A stretch of DNA of 64,000 nt from Effrenium voratum (GCA_963377175.1 CAUJNA010001225.1:796811-860810), one strand, 5' to 3'. Shown: positions 48,001 through 61,050, counted from the first letter of the stretch. Notes: generated from the sequence alone by a model not told the origin. Numbers and translations: made by a program.

Positions 48001-51000
48001 ACACGCTCAAGGGAGAGGCCGGCAACTTTTGGAAGACTCCAAAGGCATCAAAATGTCAGACTGGGGGCCCTTTGACTTGCTTCGTTTCGATTCCTGTCAC
48101 ATGACAGGGTCGGTGTTGCAGCATCCAGAAACGCATTCCTCAGGCTGGCCACGGCCACAGTTTCTGCTTCAAACGGTGACTACCCTTATACCCAAACTAC
48201 CACGTGAGATAGTCAGCTCAAATCCCTGAAGGTTGGATGACTGGCCCCACAGCTCCGAGCTGACCACATGACCACATGACGGGCTTGCTACGTTCGACAG
48301 GGCCTCTGCCATGGAGCGCGCATGGCTGACACCCATCCAAATCTGACTTCTGGCTTGACAATGGGCAACAGGCCAAAACATAGTTCGGCAACACTTGGGC
48401 TATGATGGGCTAAGCCAACAAAACACCAAGCACCCACCAGCGTTTTTTCCTCCTCGCCTCCGAGAGCTGGCCCACGCGCGCCTCGTGAAGCTTTTTGGCC
48501 AAGTTCGCGGTGCAAAACAAAAGTTGACCCCTGCACAAAATGCGAATCTAACTTCTCTGAGGTCCTCCAGTAGAGAGGTTAGAATAAGGGTACCTGATTT
48601 TTTATGTTGTCTAATTTAGCAGGGGAACCCCCCCACTACTGGACCTAGTTTCTTGCTGGTTAGATAGGCAGGGAATAAGTTGGAACGACCCTGGAAAAAA
48701 ACACACACACACACACACATCCCTCTGGTGTTCTTTTGGGAACATTCTCAACACCCGCAAGATCAGTCTCTAGTGAGCACCAGCAACTTTTGGTGACATG
48801 CCCCTAAGTTGGGTGACTTGTGCTGGCAAATGCCAAAGAACTATGAATGGTTCACAGGCGTAGCCATATCCAGGGCGAATACGGCAAGGCAAATCGACAG
48901 TTGTGGCCGCGCGAAACCTTGCAAACATGTCAATGAACAAATTCCGGACTTGGGAGTCACGTCAAGCCGTTAAGCTGTGAATTGGTACAGGATGCAATCT
49001 GTTTGTGCCTCAAACCCGCCACCCCTGGAGTAATGACGGCGTGTGCTACGCTTGAGCAGCTTACCACATGACTGGCATGCTTGAGTGATCCGAGTGACAT
49101 CAGCTACTAGGTCCAAAATGGCAAGTCTTGAAATCAATATTTTCCAAAAAAGAAAGTCTGGAAAACGAATCGTTTCCAAAAAAGAAGGTCTGGAAAAGCC
49201 CATGTTTTCCAACAATTGCAAGTCTGGAAAACCTATCTTTTCCAACAATTGCAAGTCTGGAAAACCAATCTTTTCCCAGAAAGAAAGTCTGGAACATCCA
49301 TCTGGGCCTTCCCTTTCGGCCCTTCACCACACGGGTCTGGGCGTCTGCGCCCGCTTCAGCGCCACCAGCTGGCCCTGCGCCTGGCGAAAGGATGGGCCCA
49401 GGAAAACCTCCGAACCTTTCATGTACCACGAAAATTGGGGCCAAAAAAAAAAGGAGGAAAACTTAGTTGTCACGAAAATTGAGGCTAAAAAAAGTTCGGA
49501 CAATTTTTGGCTTCCACGAAAATGACCCGGACCCAAGAAGTGGTTAAAGTCCAAGAACTCAGGGAGTGAGTAGTGTTCACGACCAGGACTCTAATTTGCC
49601 CAGAGAGAATGAAGGGGGTGAATGCGTGTAGTTTTGGTTCACGCACCTCTTTCATCGAAGGCATGCGAGAGATGATGAGATGAGTCCTTTTCTTGCGCGC
49701 TTTGCCTCAAGTGTGGAACGGGCACTGGGGCAAACGCCTTTCATACTACATGTTCAAAGTTTCAGTTACATTCGGAGATGCAACATCAAAGCTGTTCATG
49801 CAGAGCATGGAAAGCCGGGCAGTGCCCGGAAGACCGCGCAAAACATTTTGGCGATTGCTGTTGACGTCCTATAGGAATTGGTTGCAAGTGTTTCAGACCC
49901 TGTCGTGCTTGCCATTTTACATGCTTGAATGTAACATTACGTGCAAAATTGACATGCCGTGGGGGGCTTGAACCGAATGCCACTGACAAGGCCGGAACCT
50001 CGTGCTTGATGGGACAAGTTCAACATATTCGATGAACTTTCTTTTGGTGTTCTCCAAAGGGAATCCTTTGGAATGAAAGCAACAAACAGCATGGATGTCG
50101 AACAAAGCTCTTTCTGCAGGCTGGAATGTGCGATCTCTCACCCCACGCTGTTGCTTCGGTAAGTTCTCCCTGGGATGAGCCTCAACGGGAATGCGGGGTG
50201 CGCGAGGTGAGCTGGGCATACATTGTTGCCCACTGGCCATTGAGGCAAACGGAGAACCCTCTTTTGATTGATCATGACGTGGGTAAAATTAATCTGAAAC
50301 AAGGAATGGGAACAGCCGTCCAAGAAGCTTTGTCAAGCCCAATTCAGGCTACTCGTGCAAATGGGGCCAATGGGAAATTCACCAAAACCAGCAAGTTTTG
50401 CCGCAAAAATCCCTGCCGCCCCAAGAGAACATCCCGACACTGGGTGCGCAAACAATCATGACACTGACACGGAGAAAAGAACGAGAACATTTGGCATTTA
50501 GACGCTGCAAAAAAACGAATTACAACATAAACACTAATTATGCGTAACAAACGTTTGAGAAACCCATGGCACCAGAGACTGGGTGACTTGCATTGCGTGA
50601 AATCAACCAACGTCAAGCAACGCCTCCGGCACTCGTTTGTCGCCCACGCCGCTTCTGGCAAGGGGGTGCTAAACTCTCCTCCAGCAACTTGGTTGCGGCG
50701 GATGTTCTCGGATCGGATGGGCGCCGGATCAATTCATGGCAGATGTGTACCTGAACATTGCACGCGGTAACTTCAATCAGGTCCTCAATGGTAGTGGGAA
50801 CCAACCAGAGTCAGCCAGTCACCTGAGGATTCTGTTTTAAGTAAGAAGAACCCCTGGGAATCAGGCGTCCAACCATGTCCCCACAGTGGGTGGGGCAGGC
50901 GGCTGAGATATTCTCGGGGCCGCCGTCTGTGGGCTCTGGCAAACAAAGGCTGCCAGCGCCAAGCACAAAAATTTAACCAGAGTCAACCAATTCAAGTTCA

Positions 51001-54000
51001 CGAAGACGATGTCTTGCTTTGCGCGAGGGAGCCACGTGCCATACATCCACACTCTTGATAGGACTTCAGCGTGTTCAAAGAGGAGTCTTGCCAACCTCCA
51101 GAAACAAACTTCTTTGGCTTTCAGTGGTTCCCGCGCCCTCCTTTTAAATGCCTTGGGCAGCAAGTCCAACTACCAAGAATTTTTATACCGCATCCATCCG
51201 TCCTGGGCTTCCCCGAAAAAAGGGTGAACAACAGTCAGACTTAGCACCCCAAGGAAGTCGATCCCGCGGATCCCGCGCGGATCGCGCGGATCCCGCGCAG
51301 ATCGGATCGCAAGGGCTGACCCCTCACCGGCGCTTGGCAAAGTTCGCGTTGCTCCGCTCCAGGATGCGAACCCGCTGCACCTCCGCCTGACGAAGTCTAT
51401 GGCGCCAAAATGGGCGTAGGGCCAAAAAAAAGCCCTAGGTTGTTTTTTGTGATTGCGTGTTGTGTGTTTGTTGTTTTGTGCTTGTGTGTGTTTCTGTTTT
51501 GTGGCTTGTGTTTGTGTGTTTGCGTATTGTGTGTGTGGTTTGGGTGTTGGTTGCGCGTTTGCGCTGTTTGTGTTTCTGCTGTTGGTGTTTGTATTTTGTG
51601 TTAGCGCTTGTGTCTGGGTTCGTCTAACTGTGCCCCTCTTTCTTGTCTCATTGAATGCTAAATCCGAGAGACAAGACACCGCTCACCTTGGGTCACGCCA
51701 CGTATTTTGAAACACACCCAAACAGACACCACGACGCTGAACTGCCAACAGAAACGCCGGCTCCCTCAAGGCCGGGTCCCGCGCCATACTCATGGGATCT
51801 TTGCGGAAGCCCGACTTCCAGCCGCAGGCGCAGGTGGGCTTCACGTCGTCGCCTGGGTTGTTTTTGTAGTTTGAGGAAAGCACCGGGGGCAAAATGGAGG
51901 TTTAGAATCTGAAAGCGCATGGTGTTTCCTTTAGTTCTCCGGGAGAATCAAGGATGGGTTATTTTTTAGTGCCCTGCCAAGAACCGGCAACCGCAAAAAG
52001 CCACAGGAGGAACGAAACCTGCTTGGGGGCTCTTAGCAGGGTTCTGAGAACCGTCCTAGAGGCTGGGTCGGAAATAGGAGCCAGCTGGCTTCAAGGAACC
52101 CAAAACGAAAGCTGCCATTCATGCTTTGGTGACTTTGAGACCACACGCGCGTCTTCCAAAAGAAACATTCAGAAGGAAACCAAAGGGAGCCTTGGAATCA
52201 CATGGGTGAAACGGCCAAGAAATGGTCTCCTGTGTGGGGGAGAAAGCTAGTTTGATGTGAAGATGTAGGGTAGAAAAAAGTGAAACCGCAAGAGAACGTG
52301 ATCGTCTGGGTTCCTGTCCTTTGGAAAAATGCGAGACACGCGGCCAACCTGGTTTGCCACTTGGGTGCCCTGCTATGCGCCCTGCTATGCTAAATGGGAT
52401 GAAGTCGCTTGGATGGAGTCCGGCTACTTGACACCAAATGGCCCCAGTTTGCAAACCAAAGGTGAGAACCGAGGCCCGTTGCGGGTAGGCCATCAACACA
52501 GCCCCCCCCCCCGCCCCCCCCCCCCGAATCCAGCCGAGTCACTCTGCACGCTTTGTAAAGCGTCATGCTGCGCCAGCCATTGGCCCACCTAATGGCCAGG
52601 CGAAACGAGCCCTTAGGCTGCTCACAAAAAGCATCCCCTTTTCTTGGGGCGTGCAGGCAAAGCACAAGGAAGCCAACAAAAGGAAGCCAAGACATGGACT
52701 ACCTGGTAATAACCCCGAGGCAGTAAAGGGCAAGCAAAGCCTAACTGGCAGGGGATGCCAGGCACAGCACATGGGCCACACGTTTGAACCTGTTTGCAAT
52801 GTGTGGGACACCGTGCCAGCCTTGGGCGGGGGGTGGGGGGGGGGGCAAGTCTTGACTCAATCATGGGGCGAGGGTTGCCGGATTACAACATGTTTACAAG
52901 TCGGTTTCTCGCTATTTCGGAACACGTCCAGTTTGCAAATAAGCAATTCCGGACGCGCTCCCTGTAGGTAAAGCAGTCATCTAGTCTGGTACCTTGCTTT
53001 CCAACTTGGGCATTGCTTGTCGGCCATGTCTGCCAGTCGGGACATGTCATGGCGTAGTCCATGCAAGTTGCCAAGCATATTGTGCCTGTCAGGGCATGGC
53101 ATGGCGCAGTCCATTTGATTTGCTTTGCAGTTTGTTGCAGATACAAGGTAGTCCGCGTACTGTCCTTGGCATCTTCCGCCAGCTAGGGTCGGTCTGCCAG
53201 TCTGCGCCTTTTTGCTAATCAGGGCTGTTCGGGTGTAGTCGATGTGCTTTCCATCAGTCAGGGCGGCTGCCCGCATCAATACTTCTTCTTGGTCATCGCA
53301 ATCAGTCATACTTGGCTGCGAAATCGCTTTTGAGAATGATTGCCAAACCGAGTTGACGGGATTTCCTTCAAGTGATATGTTCCCAACACAATTAAGTAGC
53401 GAAGATTCCGGGCCCATTCCGAGTCCCAGAGCGGTGGGTTATGTTCTGGTGTCACCGTGGTGTCCAGGCGTTGCCATTGTTGCCTGGGTTTGTGTGAAAA
53501 ACCGTGCTACTTCTACTTCTCACACACCCAAACCTTTTGTGACTTCTGGACTAATAACGAACCAACCTGGAACAACCAAAAGGTCGATTTGCTTTGAGAC
53601 TTGGGCATTTCCGATTTCATGACATCTCCGATTTCGCTGAGACCGGCCTGCTGCGGCGTGGTGGGCGGCCAAGCCGGGCCTCAAGCTCGAAAAAGGGGCG
53701 AACATGGGTTATATAGTGGATGGATTGTGACTCAGGGGCGAGGGTATTCCCTACCCAAAATATAACCAAAAACTCGATTCAAGTCTGAGCCATCAACCAC
53801 TCAGCTGCCGGAATGGCTGCGCCCCCGGCAAAACCAGAGGACTGGAAACAAGGGACACTGGCTACCCACTGGATGGACGAAATCCTGCACCAGCTTGAAA
53901 CCATGGGAGCCCATTGTTTGTTGGCGTTTACAGGAGAATCAGCAGTCCAGGGCTTCTTAGGCGGTGCAGCATTTCGTCCATCCACCGTATGGCTGTGGAT

Positions 54001-56122
54001 CGTAATGGGGAAACATCTGGTGCGTGGGCAAAAATCCACCTAGGGTCATCAGTTCAAAAACATACTAAAATTTCTGAGACTAAATGAGATCCATCCTGAT
54101 CGTGACCTCCAAAGATAAGAATCCACAAACGCCAAAACAAAGAACCCCGAAACAAAATTCCAACCTCACTTTGCTGGAAGCATTCAATCGCTACAACTAG
54201 CATGTGCCGGAGGTTGCTGTTTGCCGATCGAGTCTTGATATGCCTTCAACCAGCCTAGGGTCAGCCACCCCAGCATTTACGATAGATGCGTGTGATGTGT
54301 CTGTTTGTGTGATGTGATGTCATCTTATGTGATGCGAGGGAGTCTCTGTGTGCATGCACGCCAAAAGCAGCTCCATTGAGCAAGTCGTGGCAAATGATGG
54401 GCCAAATCCCAAGTCACAATATCAGTCACATTGGCAGCCAAGGTGCTCGCACTATCACCCTCCTGGCTGGACCCACTGGAGCGAGGAACGTAAAGGCTGG
54501 GAATCAACGATCGGGGTTGGAACAAGGGGTTGGGGGCCGGATAAACAAGCACGTCGAGCACGTGAAGTTCACCCTTCACCCAGTAGTTTCTTAAGTGGGC
54601 ATCCACAAGTTGAGGGCCTTTCCTATGGGCCTTTTTGGCTCAGGAAAGCCCGGCCCAAAGGAAAGCCACTATTTTGTGGGACTTCCCTGAAACAAGACAC
54701 GCTTCGAGCCGGGCTTCATGATTTGCACACGTGCGTCACATGGACATCACAAAAACGGCTGTGAACAAACATATCTTTGCCCTGTAGCCAAAATCCGTTC
54801 GACATGGGCCGCCTTTTGCTGTGGCCCAGGAGCCCGTGTTTCCTGATTCCATACTCGTGTGCTATAAGCCTACAAATTCCGAACAATCTTGATGAATGCT
54901 CGGGATTCCATTTTGCGTATGAAAAGCCTGCTCAAGATCTCTGGCCAGTTTTCATGTTTTACTGGGCCGGTCTGTTCAAAAGTCAGATTTTTGAGGCTCC
55001 TTGAGCTCTCCCTTCAAACTGCCAATGACTCGTTTTGTATAACACCTCAACACTTCGGAACACTTCGGAACACTTCGGAACACTTCGGAACACTTCGTTC
55101 CTCCCGTGTTCGTTCCTTTGTTTTGTGGGCTCATCAAATGCGGTGAACCCCGAAAAGGGTTCCAACTCTGGTTAGGGTCGGGCTTTGCCTCGGGTGCCGA
55201 TTGCAAAACTTGCTGTTCGATAGGCGGGGAAGGAGAAATGAAATGACCCTGACGTAAACCATCCCCTATGGTTTCCTTTCAGATACCCGTCTGTACTGTA
55301 ACTCGGTGTTGGCTCTGCATCCTTGCCGCTAGAACGCATGTGCCAACCCCAAAGTAATTCATAAAATGCAGAGCCAACCTCAGGACACTTTTTCGTCAGA
55401 ATTGATTGAATGCAACAAGGCAGCCCCCATACCATAAGAAAAATACTGCAGGTCAATCACTGCATTTTGGAAAAGCAATTTAGTTGACAAAATGCGAAGT
55501 AGCAACTTCAGTCAAACCGTAGCCATTTTGTCTCAATGGCTCAAGTTGGCTCAGGTCCTGTTGGCTTTGGTGGTTTTCGGGCTGCCCCGGATTCTGGCCT
55601 TGTTTTGAATCTTGGCTGCAAAATATACCCTGGCTAACATGTGCCAAGTGAAAAACCTACAAAACCCGGGTAAAGCTGCGTGATCAACCTCCTAATCAAG
55701 GACAAAAAAAAACAATGCACGAGCCATGCAAAAAAAAGTGCACCCCGTGTGAGTGTGTGGTTGACCTGGTGCAGTATAGAAAATTGGTCTAGACGGGGGT
55801 CCTTTAAGGGAGTCCCCTTCTGGTTCATTCCCAAAACCCGGTCTCGTGCATTCCCTACCTATCGTACCAGAACGAAAACCCCGGTGACCCTCAGCACCAT
55901 TTTTGAAGGGTAGCATCATCTTTTTGGACATGCTTAAATTTTCTGGGATTTGACCATATGGACGAAGACAACCCCTGCAAACGAAGAAAGAACCGGGAAA
56001 GCACGCCCACTGTTAGAGAAACTCCTTTTGGGGGCACCCCCTTTGGGATTCCGCGTCGATTTTTGTGCGGGAGTTCGGTGCCAGCTCCTTCTCACTCGAT
56101 CGGCCTTCGCTTGGCGCAAAGC
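45037..56122 (-). CDS. Coiled-coil protein, 3' part (nine proposed exons)
   Basis: Chain of short exons with continuous phase: 56096-56122, 53648-53685, 51816-51852, 51328-51386, 50679-50706, 49351-49380, 48458-48490, 47122-47175 and a possible last exon 45037-45093. The peptides are rich in E, R, K, L, A and Q (LEARLGRPPRRS, RRREAHLRLRLE, AEVQRVRILERSNANFA, VASDKAQEEAQLLMRLSQ) and look like one long alpha-helical coiled coil. No catalytic domain is visible. The 5' part is probably the exons between 58 and 63.5 kb, which would put the start outside the window. Donors are GT, GC and GA, as in the other genes. Some tiny exons may be wrong or missing. Confidence 0.55.
46194..46317. mobile_element. 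MITE-like element, copy A
   Basis: 124 bp, starting TCTAGGGGTACC and ending CCCTACA, with imperfect terminal inverted repeats of about 50 bp. Flanked on both sides by GTAAT, a 5-bp target duplication. The left arm is nearly identical to the right arm of copy B. Confidence 0.85.
47122..47175 (-). CDS. Coiled-coil exon (VASDKAQEEAQLLMRLSQ)
   Basis: 54 nt after attctccttcag, GA donor. Best coiled-coil pattern of the set. Confidence 0.7.
48458..48490 (-). CDS. Coiled-coil exon (LHEARVGQLSE)
   Basis: 33 nt, phase 0 at both ends, ending at a GCGAGG donor. Confidence 0.55.
49140..49295. repeat. 33-bp tandem array, five units
   Basis: GTCTGGAAAA recurs at 49156, 49188, 49222, 49255 and 49287 (32 to 34 bp apart). 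Each unit holds a GGAAAAC...GTTTTCC-like palindrome. Lies in an intron of the coiled-coil gene. Confidence 0.8.
49351..49380 (-). CDS. Coiled-coil exon (AQGQLVALKR)
   Basis: 30 nt after tttcgccag, GC donor. The frame stays open to a GT donor at 49332, so the exon may be 48 nt. Confidence 0.55.
50679..50706 (-). CDS. Coiled-coil exon (TSAATKLLE)
   Basis: 28 nt, GA donor. Picked because it converts the phase left by the preceding exon. Confidence 0.4.
51328..51386 (-). CDS. Coiled-coil exon (AEVQRVRILERSNANFAKR)
   Basis: 59 nt in a GC-rich island, with acceptor cttcgtcag and a strong GTGAGG donor. Confidence 0.72.
51816..51852 (-). CDS. Coiled-coil exon (RRREAHLRLRLE)
   Basis: 37 nt, GT donor. 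Heptad-like arginine/leucine pattern, in phase with both neighbours. Confidence 0.58.
53010..53285. repeat. Degenerate 45- to 60-bp tandem repeat
   Basis: Copies of CAGTCGGGACATGTCATGGC / CAGGGCATGGCATGGC with GTAGTCCATG recur about four times with strong divergence. Confidence 0.5.
53648..53685 (-). CDS. Coiled-coil exon (LEARLGRPPRRS)
   Basis: 38 nt after ccccttttt-cgag; GC donor. Its split arginine codon matches the next exon. Confidence 0.5.
55050..55099. repeat. 10-bp tandem repeat
   Basis: About five units of CACTTCGGAA, four of them identical. Confidence 0.93.
55517..55554 (+). other. Relic of the dinoflagellate spliced leader
   Basis: Reads CCGTAGCCATTTTG, then CTCA, then GGCTCAAG and a second GGCTCAG. 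The conserved dinoflagellate leader is CCGTAGCCATTTTGGCTCAAG. A 14-base exact match plus repeated leader tails is what results when a trans-spliced mRNA is copied back into the genome. It faces the + strand inside a minus-strand intron. The following sequence shows no recognisable gene. Confidence 0.75.
56096..56122 (-). CDS. Coiled-coil exon (ALRQAKADR)
   Basis: 27 nt between ctccag and a GTGAGA donor. The opposite strand has a GTAAGT donor-like site close by, so strand is not beyond doubt. Confidence 0.42.
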
Positions 56123-56535
56123 CTGGAGATACGGGGCGTGCCGAAATGGAGAGCAACGAAGGAGACGGGGCCGAGTAAGTACCAGATGCACAAAGCCCTA
56201 GCTGAATAGAGGGGCGTCCCCTTTTACTTGGGGTTCATCACATTTCGAAGGAAACACCGCCCTACCAATAGGACGGGTTTATTAATCCGGGTCTGTTTCA
56301 ACAGTGTGGAAGTGAAAAGCAGCGGCTTTGTAAGACCAGTGTTTTGAGTCCACTTTGATTGTTGGAGACCTGGCAGGCTCGAATGAAGAAACCCCGACCC
56401 TCATGACCCAGTGCTTCCTATGCAACTTGGATAGTAGACTACAGTATCATAGCTTGGCTTTGCGCTTCCTGAATCGCAAGTGAGCGGTGCAAGCGCCGTT
56501 TCCAGGCGCTGTGCATGACTTTGCAATTTCCTGCC

Positions 56536-56558
56536 ACATCATCATCAGCATCATCATC

Positions 56559-56592
<34 letters not shown>

Positions 56593-56709
56593 TTATCATT
56601 ATCATCATCATCACAATGATCATCATCATTATCATCATCAGCATCATCATCACCACATCATCATGATCATCATCATCATCATCATTCATCATCATCACAA
56701 TTATCATCG

Positions 56710-56769
<60 letters not shown>

Positions 56770-56770
56770 C
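56536..56770. repeat. ATC trinucleotide microsatellite
   Basis: About 235 bp of (CAT)n with ATT and CAC variants, read on the other strand as poly-methionine. Outside recognised exons. Confidence 0.95.
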
Positions 56771-58114
56771 CGTCGCGTTCCACAAGTGCGAGAGTCAACG
56801 TCGGTCGATCCCATGCCATCGTTCACTTCACCCATCATGTAGAAGTATTTGAATCCCAACCCTTGTAAGAACGCCCTACGAAAGTCTTATCTTAGGATAT
56901 GCCGGAGCATGATTAGTGGCACGTGTCACAAAAACTCACGGTGAAGGCACGAGCCGACTTCGTAGATGTCATGTTGGTTCAATGGAGATTGTCCTTGACA
57001 AACAATATGTCTTCTTCACTTTTAATTTTAGGACAGCCACTCGCCAGCAGTTCGAAGCTGTTGGATGGAAGCACTGGCCAATTTTTGATGGTTCTCAATC
57101 GGACCGGCTCCGATATCAGTCTGGACAGGTGCACTTTCAAGTGCACAGCCAAGCAAGCGCTTCAGTTTGCCGGTGTTCGCTTTTGCTTCGCAGGTTTCAG
57201 CCCAAAATACATGAAGCTAAAAGACATGTGGCCCTTGATCCAGCCCTTGATCCTTGTTTATAGCTTGCTTGGCCTGAGTCTACTCCGCTTCTTCGGTGGA
57301 GGTAGTAGTGGGAAAACGTTTTTTGAATGTTGCCAATTTAAGAAAAGCATTCTGCTCAATAATCCCTGCACCTATTCATGTCGACACTTCCAATGATTCC
57401 AAAGCCCCCCCCCAATGAAACATGTGAGTCAGCCTACACGGGGGAAACGTTATGCCAGGCAGTTCCAAAAACAAATGCTTTGCGAATAATCCCAAAATGT
57501 GGCAAGAGTCAGCGCCAAGCGCCTTGAGGAGGGACATACGGGTGTGTCTTGTTTAGGGGACTTGACTCTCATATGTTGACGCGTTGCACACGCCAGTGAG
57601 GCAGTGTTGCCAGGCAGTAGCCTTGCGAGCCCTTTCGGGCTTCTGCAGTTTGTATGAACAGCCTTCACACACAACAAAGCAGCAAATGCAGAGCCAGGGT
57701 TTGCAGCTGTGTCAGCTAAGCCCGCGCTGCCTCGCGCTGACACTTTTTCAGTTCTAGATTTGCCGATTCATCATTGTACCGTTTTACAACTTTGTCGTTC
57801 TACCTGTGCACCGCGTGCAAGATCATCCCGCCATTTTACTTTTTCTGTTCGTACCACGCGGGGAACGAAGGAGGACCTAACCAACCCTCACGGGGAACCA
57901 GCACAGGAAATCAGCAAACCTGACACTGGTTGAGCCAAATGAAACGGCTGTGGGTCAAAAAAACAGTACCCCAAATGGAACCCTGGTAAGTGGAAACCAA
58001 AGACTAAATCCCGCGGTCCCCTGGTTTGATTTTGACCCATACATAACGCTTGCAGCAGCGAAGTAAGATGGAAAATGAAAGTCACTCTCCCCACGCCTTG
58101 GGAGGATGGCCATC

Positions 58115-58160
58115 CTTCCGGCAGCATCAGTTCCAGCTGCGACGGTCTGAGCGTCAGCTC
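58115..58160 (-). CDS. Probable coiled-coil exon (ELTLRPSQLELMLPE)
   Basis: 46 nt with acceptor ccggcag and GA donor. Probably belongs to the coiled-coil gene, but the link to the next exon downstream is not resolved. Confidence 0.52.
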
Positions 58161-58904
58161 CTGCCGGCCAAGCCATTTTCAAGTTGGAAAGGACGTGGGG
58201 CTCGCAAATGGCAAGAGTACAATCCTCCGTTCAGAATGCAAAGCTGGAACTTCTCCTTCTAACATTCGCATGGAAGCGTGCAATAAACAAAACAACTTCC
58301 TGGACCTTCAAACTCTGGGAAACGTCTGGGTGTCTCAGTGGTCGTTTCAAACCCCCTTCAAAGGCGGAAACCATTTTTCTCGGGAGGACGAAGGTCCAGG
58401 TAGTTGGCTCCATGGCGCAACGGAAGCACCGTCCAGCTTCCGACAGCTCCTCCAGGCGAGGGCTCGCAGAAAGGCTCCCGGAGACTTTGGACCTCGTGCT
58501 TTGGGTGAGCGTTGGCAAGGCAACCACATGGCAACCCAAAACAGACTTCAACCTGGGAAACAGATGCCCCAAAAACAGAAACAAAAACAGAAGGAATGGG
58601 TCGAAATGGGTGATACAGCCAGACACTTGCCGGATAGAAAGTAGAAGGGTCTATGGTCTATGCCATCCACTTTCGGGTTCCTGGTGGAAATCCAAAAAGC
58701 ATGGGAAATGGTTTCCTGAAACAGCTGACAAACAACTGCAACACCGTTACTGATGTGCTTTGAAGTATTCACATGCCGCACAAGCCTGTCTTGTGGTAGC
58801 TCAAGTCTGGCGGTTTCAAGTCAAATGCTTGCTGGGTCAAGCATCTTATTGACCCAACCAGGCATTGCCATGTAGCAACAGGTGTCCTCTTTCCAACCAA
58901 GATT

Positions 58905-59028
58905 CTAGGGGTTGATTCCCCATTCTTTTTAATCATCGTTCTGTTCAAAAACCGGCTGTTTCCCCCGGGTTTTTGATGGTTTCCTGAAAAGAAGGATCCC
59001 TGGAAAGAATGGGGAAGGTACCCCTAGA
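58905..59028. mobile_element. MITE-like element, copy B
   Basis: 124 bp, from TCTAGGGGTTGATTCCCC to GGGGAAGGTACCCCTAGA, with long inverted arms. Flanked by AAGAT on both sides. No coding capacity; presumably moved by a transposase encoded elsewhere. Confidence 0.87.
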
Positions 59029-60641
59029 AAGATGGCAGTCTTCCAGAGCCCCTATTCGATCACTTCCGAATGAATTTTGGCTAAAAAGGGCAGCCACAAG
59101 AAACAAGACAACATGCGAGGGCACATGGCTTCTGCGAAGCAAATTGGGTGTTCCTGCCGTTTTGGCCTGCAAGTTGAAGCAAATCAACATGCCACTTTGC
59201 AAATTCTCCGCCCAACAATGCAGAGCAGGGCAGAACGTCTGATGTGTGCAGCGAGGGGAGACGAACCTAGACGCAACCAACCAACCGACTCACTGGCCGA
59301 CCAACCAACCAGGGCAACCAAGACGCAAACAAAGAAATGATGATACAGTGAACCAAACCGGCGGCAAAGAAGCAGTGAGCAAGAAAGCACCCCAACCAAG
59401 CAAGCAAACAGGCAAATCAACTCTAGAATTCGCTGCCAGGAGACACCCTTTCAGGCCTTTGCCCACGTTCACACAATTCAAACACAACCTCCCTGAAAGC
59501 TCAGCAATCAAATAACGCCCTATGTCAAAAACTGCCGACAGGCACGACGCAAATGAGCAATCCAACAAAGGCCCAGTGACAGAGGAGCGCTCAAACGCCG
59601 AGCAACCCCAAGGGCCAACACTCCTATACACATTCAGGGCTAAATATATCACGCGGGGTTTCATATTGTCGTGACCAGTTGATACCAATTGTGTGTTAGC
59701 GTAACCCAACAATTGATTCATGTTAACTTCGGACTGATCCGGAGGACTCTAATTGGTATCAACGCAATCCTTCATGTAACTCGCCAGACTGTGTTTCGCT
59801 GCTAAAAGGGGTGACTAGCCCGGTCCTCCGGATGAATCAAAAGGTTGATATATTGTTCAGCCCAGATTCGTGATGGCATCACAGCTGGAGGCGAAGTCTT
59901 CGAAAAAAGGCAGCACTTTTGCCTGAAGCAACCAACCAAAACATCTTCCACGTCAGGGGCGAGGGGTGGCTATTTAAAGGTCCCCTTAGTTTGTCAAAAC
60001 AAAAGGACGTAACTAGTATATGTAAGATAAGATGCGTTGCCTACACATACGCAGACAAAGGTTGAAGAAGCAAGCTGGCCAGACAGGTTTTGACAACTGA
60101 AAGGTCCATCTCTTATGTTTTTGAGTTAGTCTGGTGATGGGTTGGCCTGGTTCCATCTAGACCCCTGGTGGTCAGAGAAGAGAGGGTGTGCCTCCGGATG
60201 GGGAACCCATGGCATACTTGCGCAGCTGCCCTGTCAGGGTATGCACGTCACCTTAAGGGCATAGCCGTGGGTGGTTGGGGGTGTGGAGCCCATGGGGAAA
60301 AGGTAAACAAAGCTCTAGGTTTGTTCTGGTCAACTTTCTTAGCATGACAATCCATGAAGCCCTCTTCCGAGTTGCGCAACACAAACGCTGACAAAGCCCC
60401 TCTAGACATACATAGAGACCTTTGTAGCATTTCATATCAGCAAGCGCCGCTGTTGCGCACAGGCAAGGGCGTTCAATGCCCTCCGAAGTGAGCTCAAAAT
60501 GAAGTGGGGTGCAAATTTCCCGCTCGGACAAGTAAAGCGTTCGAATCGTGCCAGGGTTTGCCTTCGCGTCTTCCACCCCATAGAAGGTGAAAAAGAAATG
60601 GCCCTCCCTGCTTCAAATGGGTCAAACGGCTCCCTGTCTGC

Positions 60642-60670
60642 CCGCGGAGTGCCTTCCACTCTCTCGCCTC
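60642..60670 (-). CDS. Possible exon (EAREWKALR or GERVEGTPR)
   Basis: 29 nt after tggtaccccag, GC donor. Two frames are possible. A 113-codon open frame covers the whole area, so a longer coding stretch is not excluded. Confidence 0.38.
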
Positions 60671-61050
60671 CTGGGGTACCAGAGATGACATCGCCCACGA
60701 GCGGTAACCTCACTTGACCAGGCGGGGGGCGGGGGCGGCAAACGCGGCTTTGGTGAGCCGTGTTCTCACGCAACTATCCTGGCCCAAGGCCCTCTTGTGC
60801 ACATACACTGAACACTCAATGCCATAGAGATACAAAGGGAAGCCACTGCGGGCCCGACCCGAAGTTGGGGACTGGGCATATTCCCACAAACGCCAAGATT
60901 CAGGGTGCAAACCGCTGAATGACATGCGCGGTGCAACCCAAAGAAATCTGGCCTGAAACGCCCCAACTGCGGCAACCGAACAAATAAACAATATAAGTCA
61001 AGGCATCTGCTTTCGTGGTTGGTTGGCCATGGGTCCGTGTACCAACCCAC

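Noticed and set aside
49140..49295. CRISPR-like array
   Set aside because: Units are contiguous with no unique spacers, and the genome is eukaryotic.
52019..52055. Possible exon TVLRTLLRAPKQ on the minus strand
   Set aside because: Good splice borders, but its phase does not fit the chain to the exon at 51816-51852.
56447..56785. Poly-methionine frame on the minus strand
   Set aside because: Product of the ATC microsatellite, no exon context.
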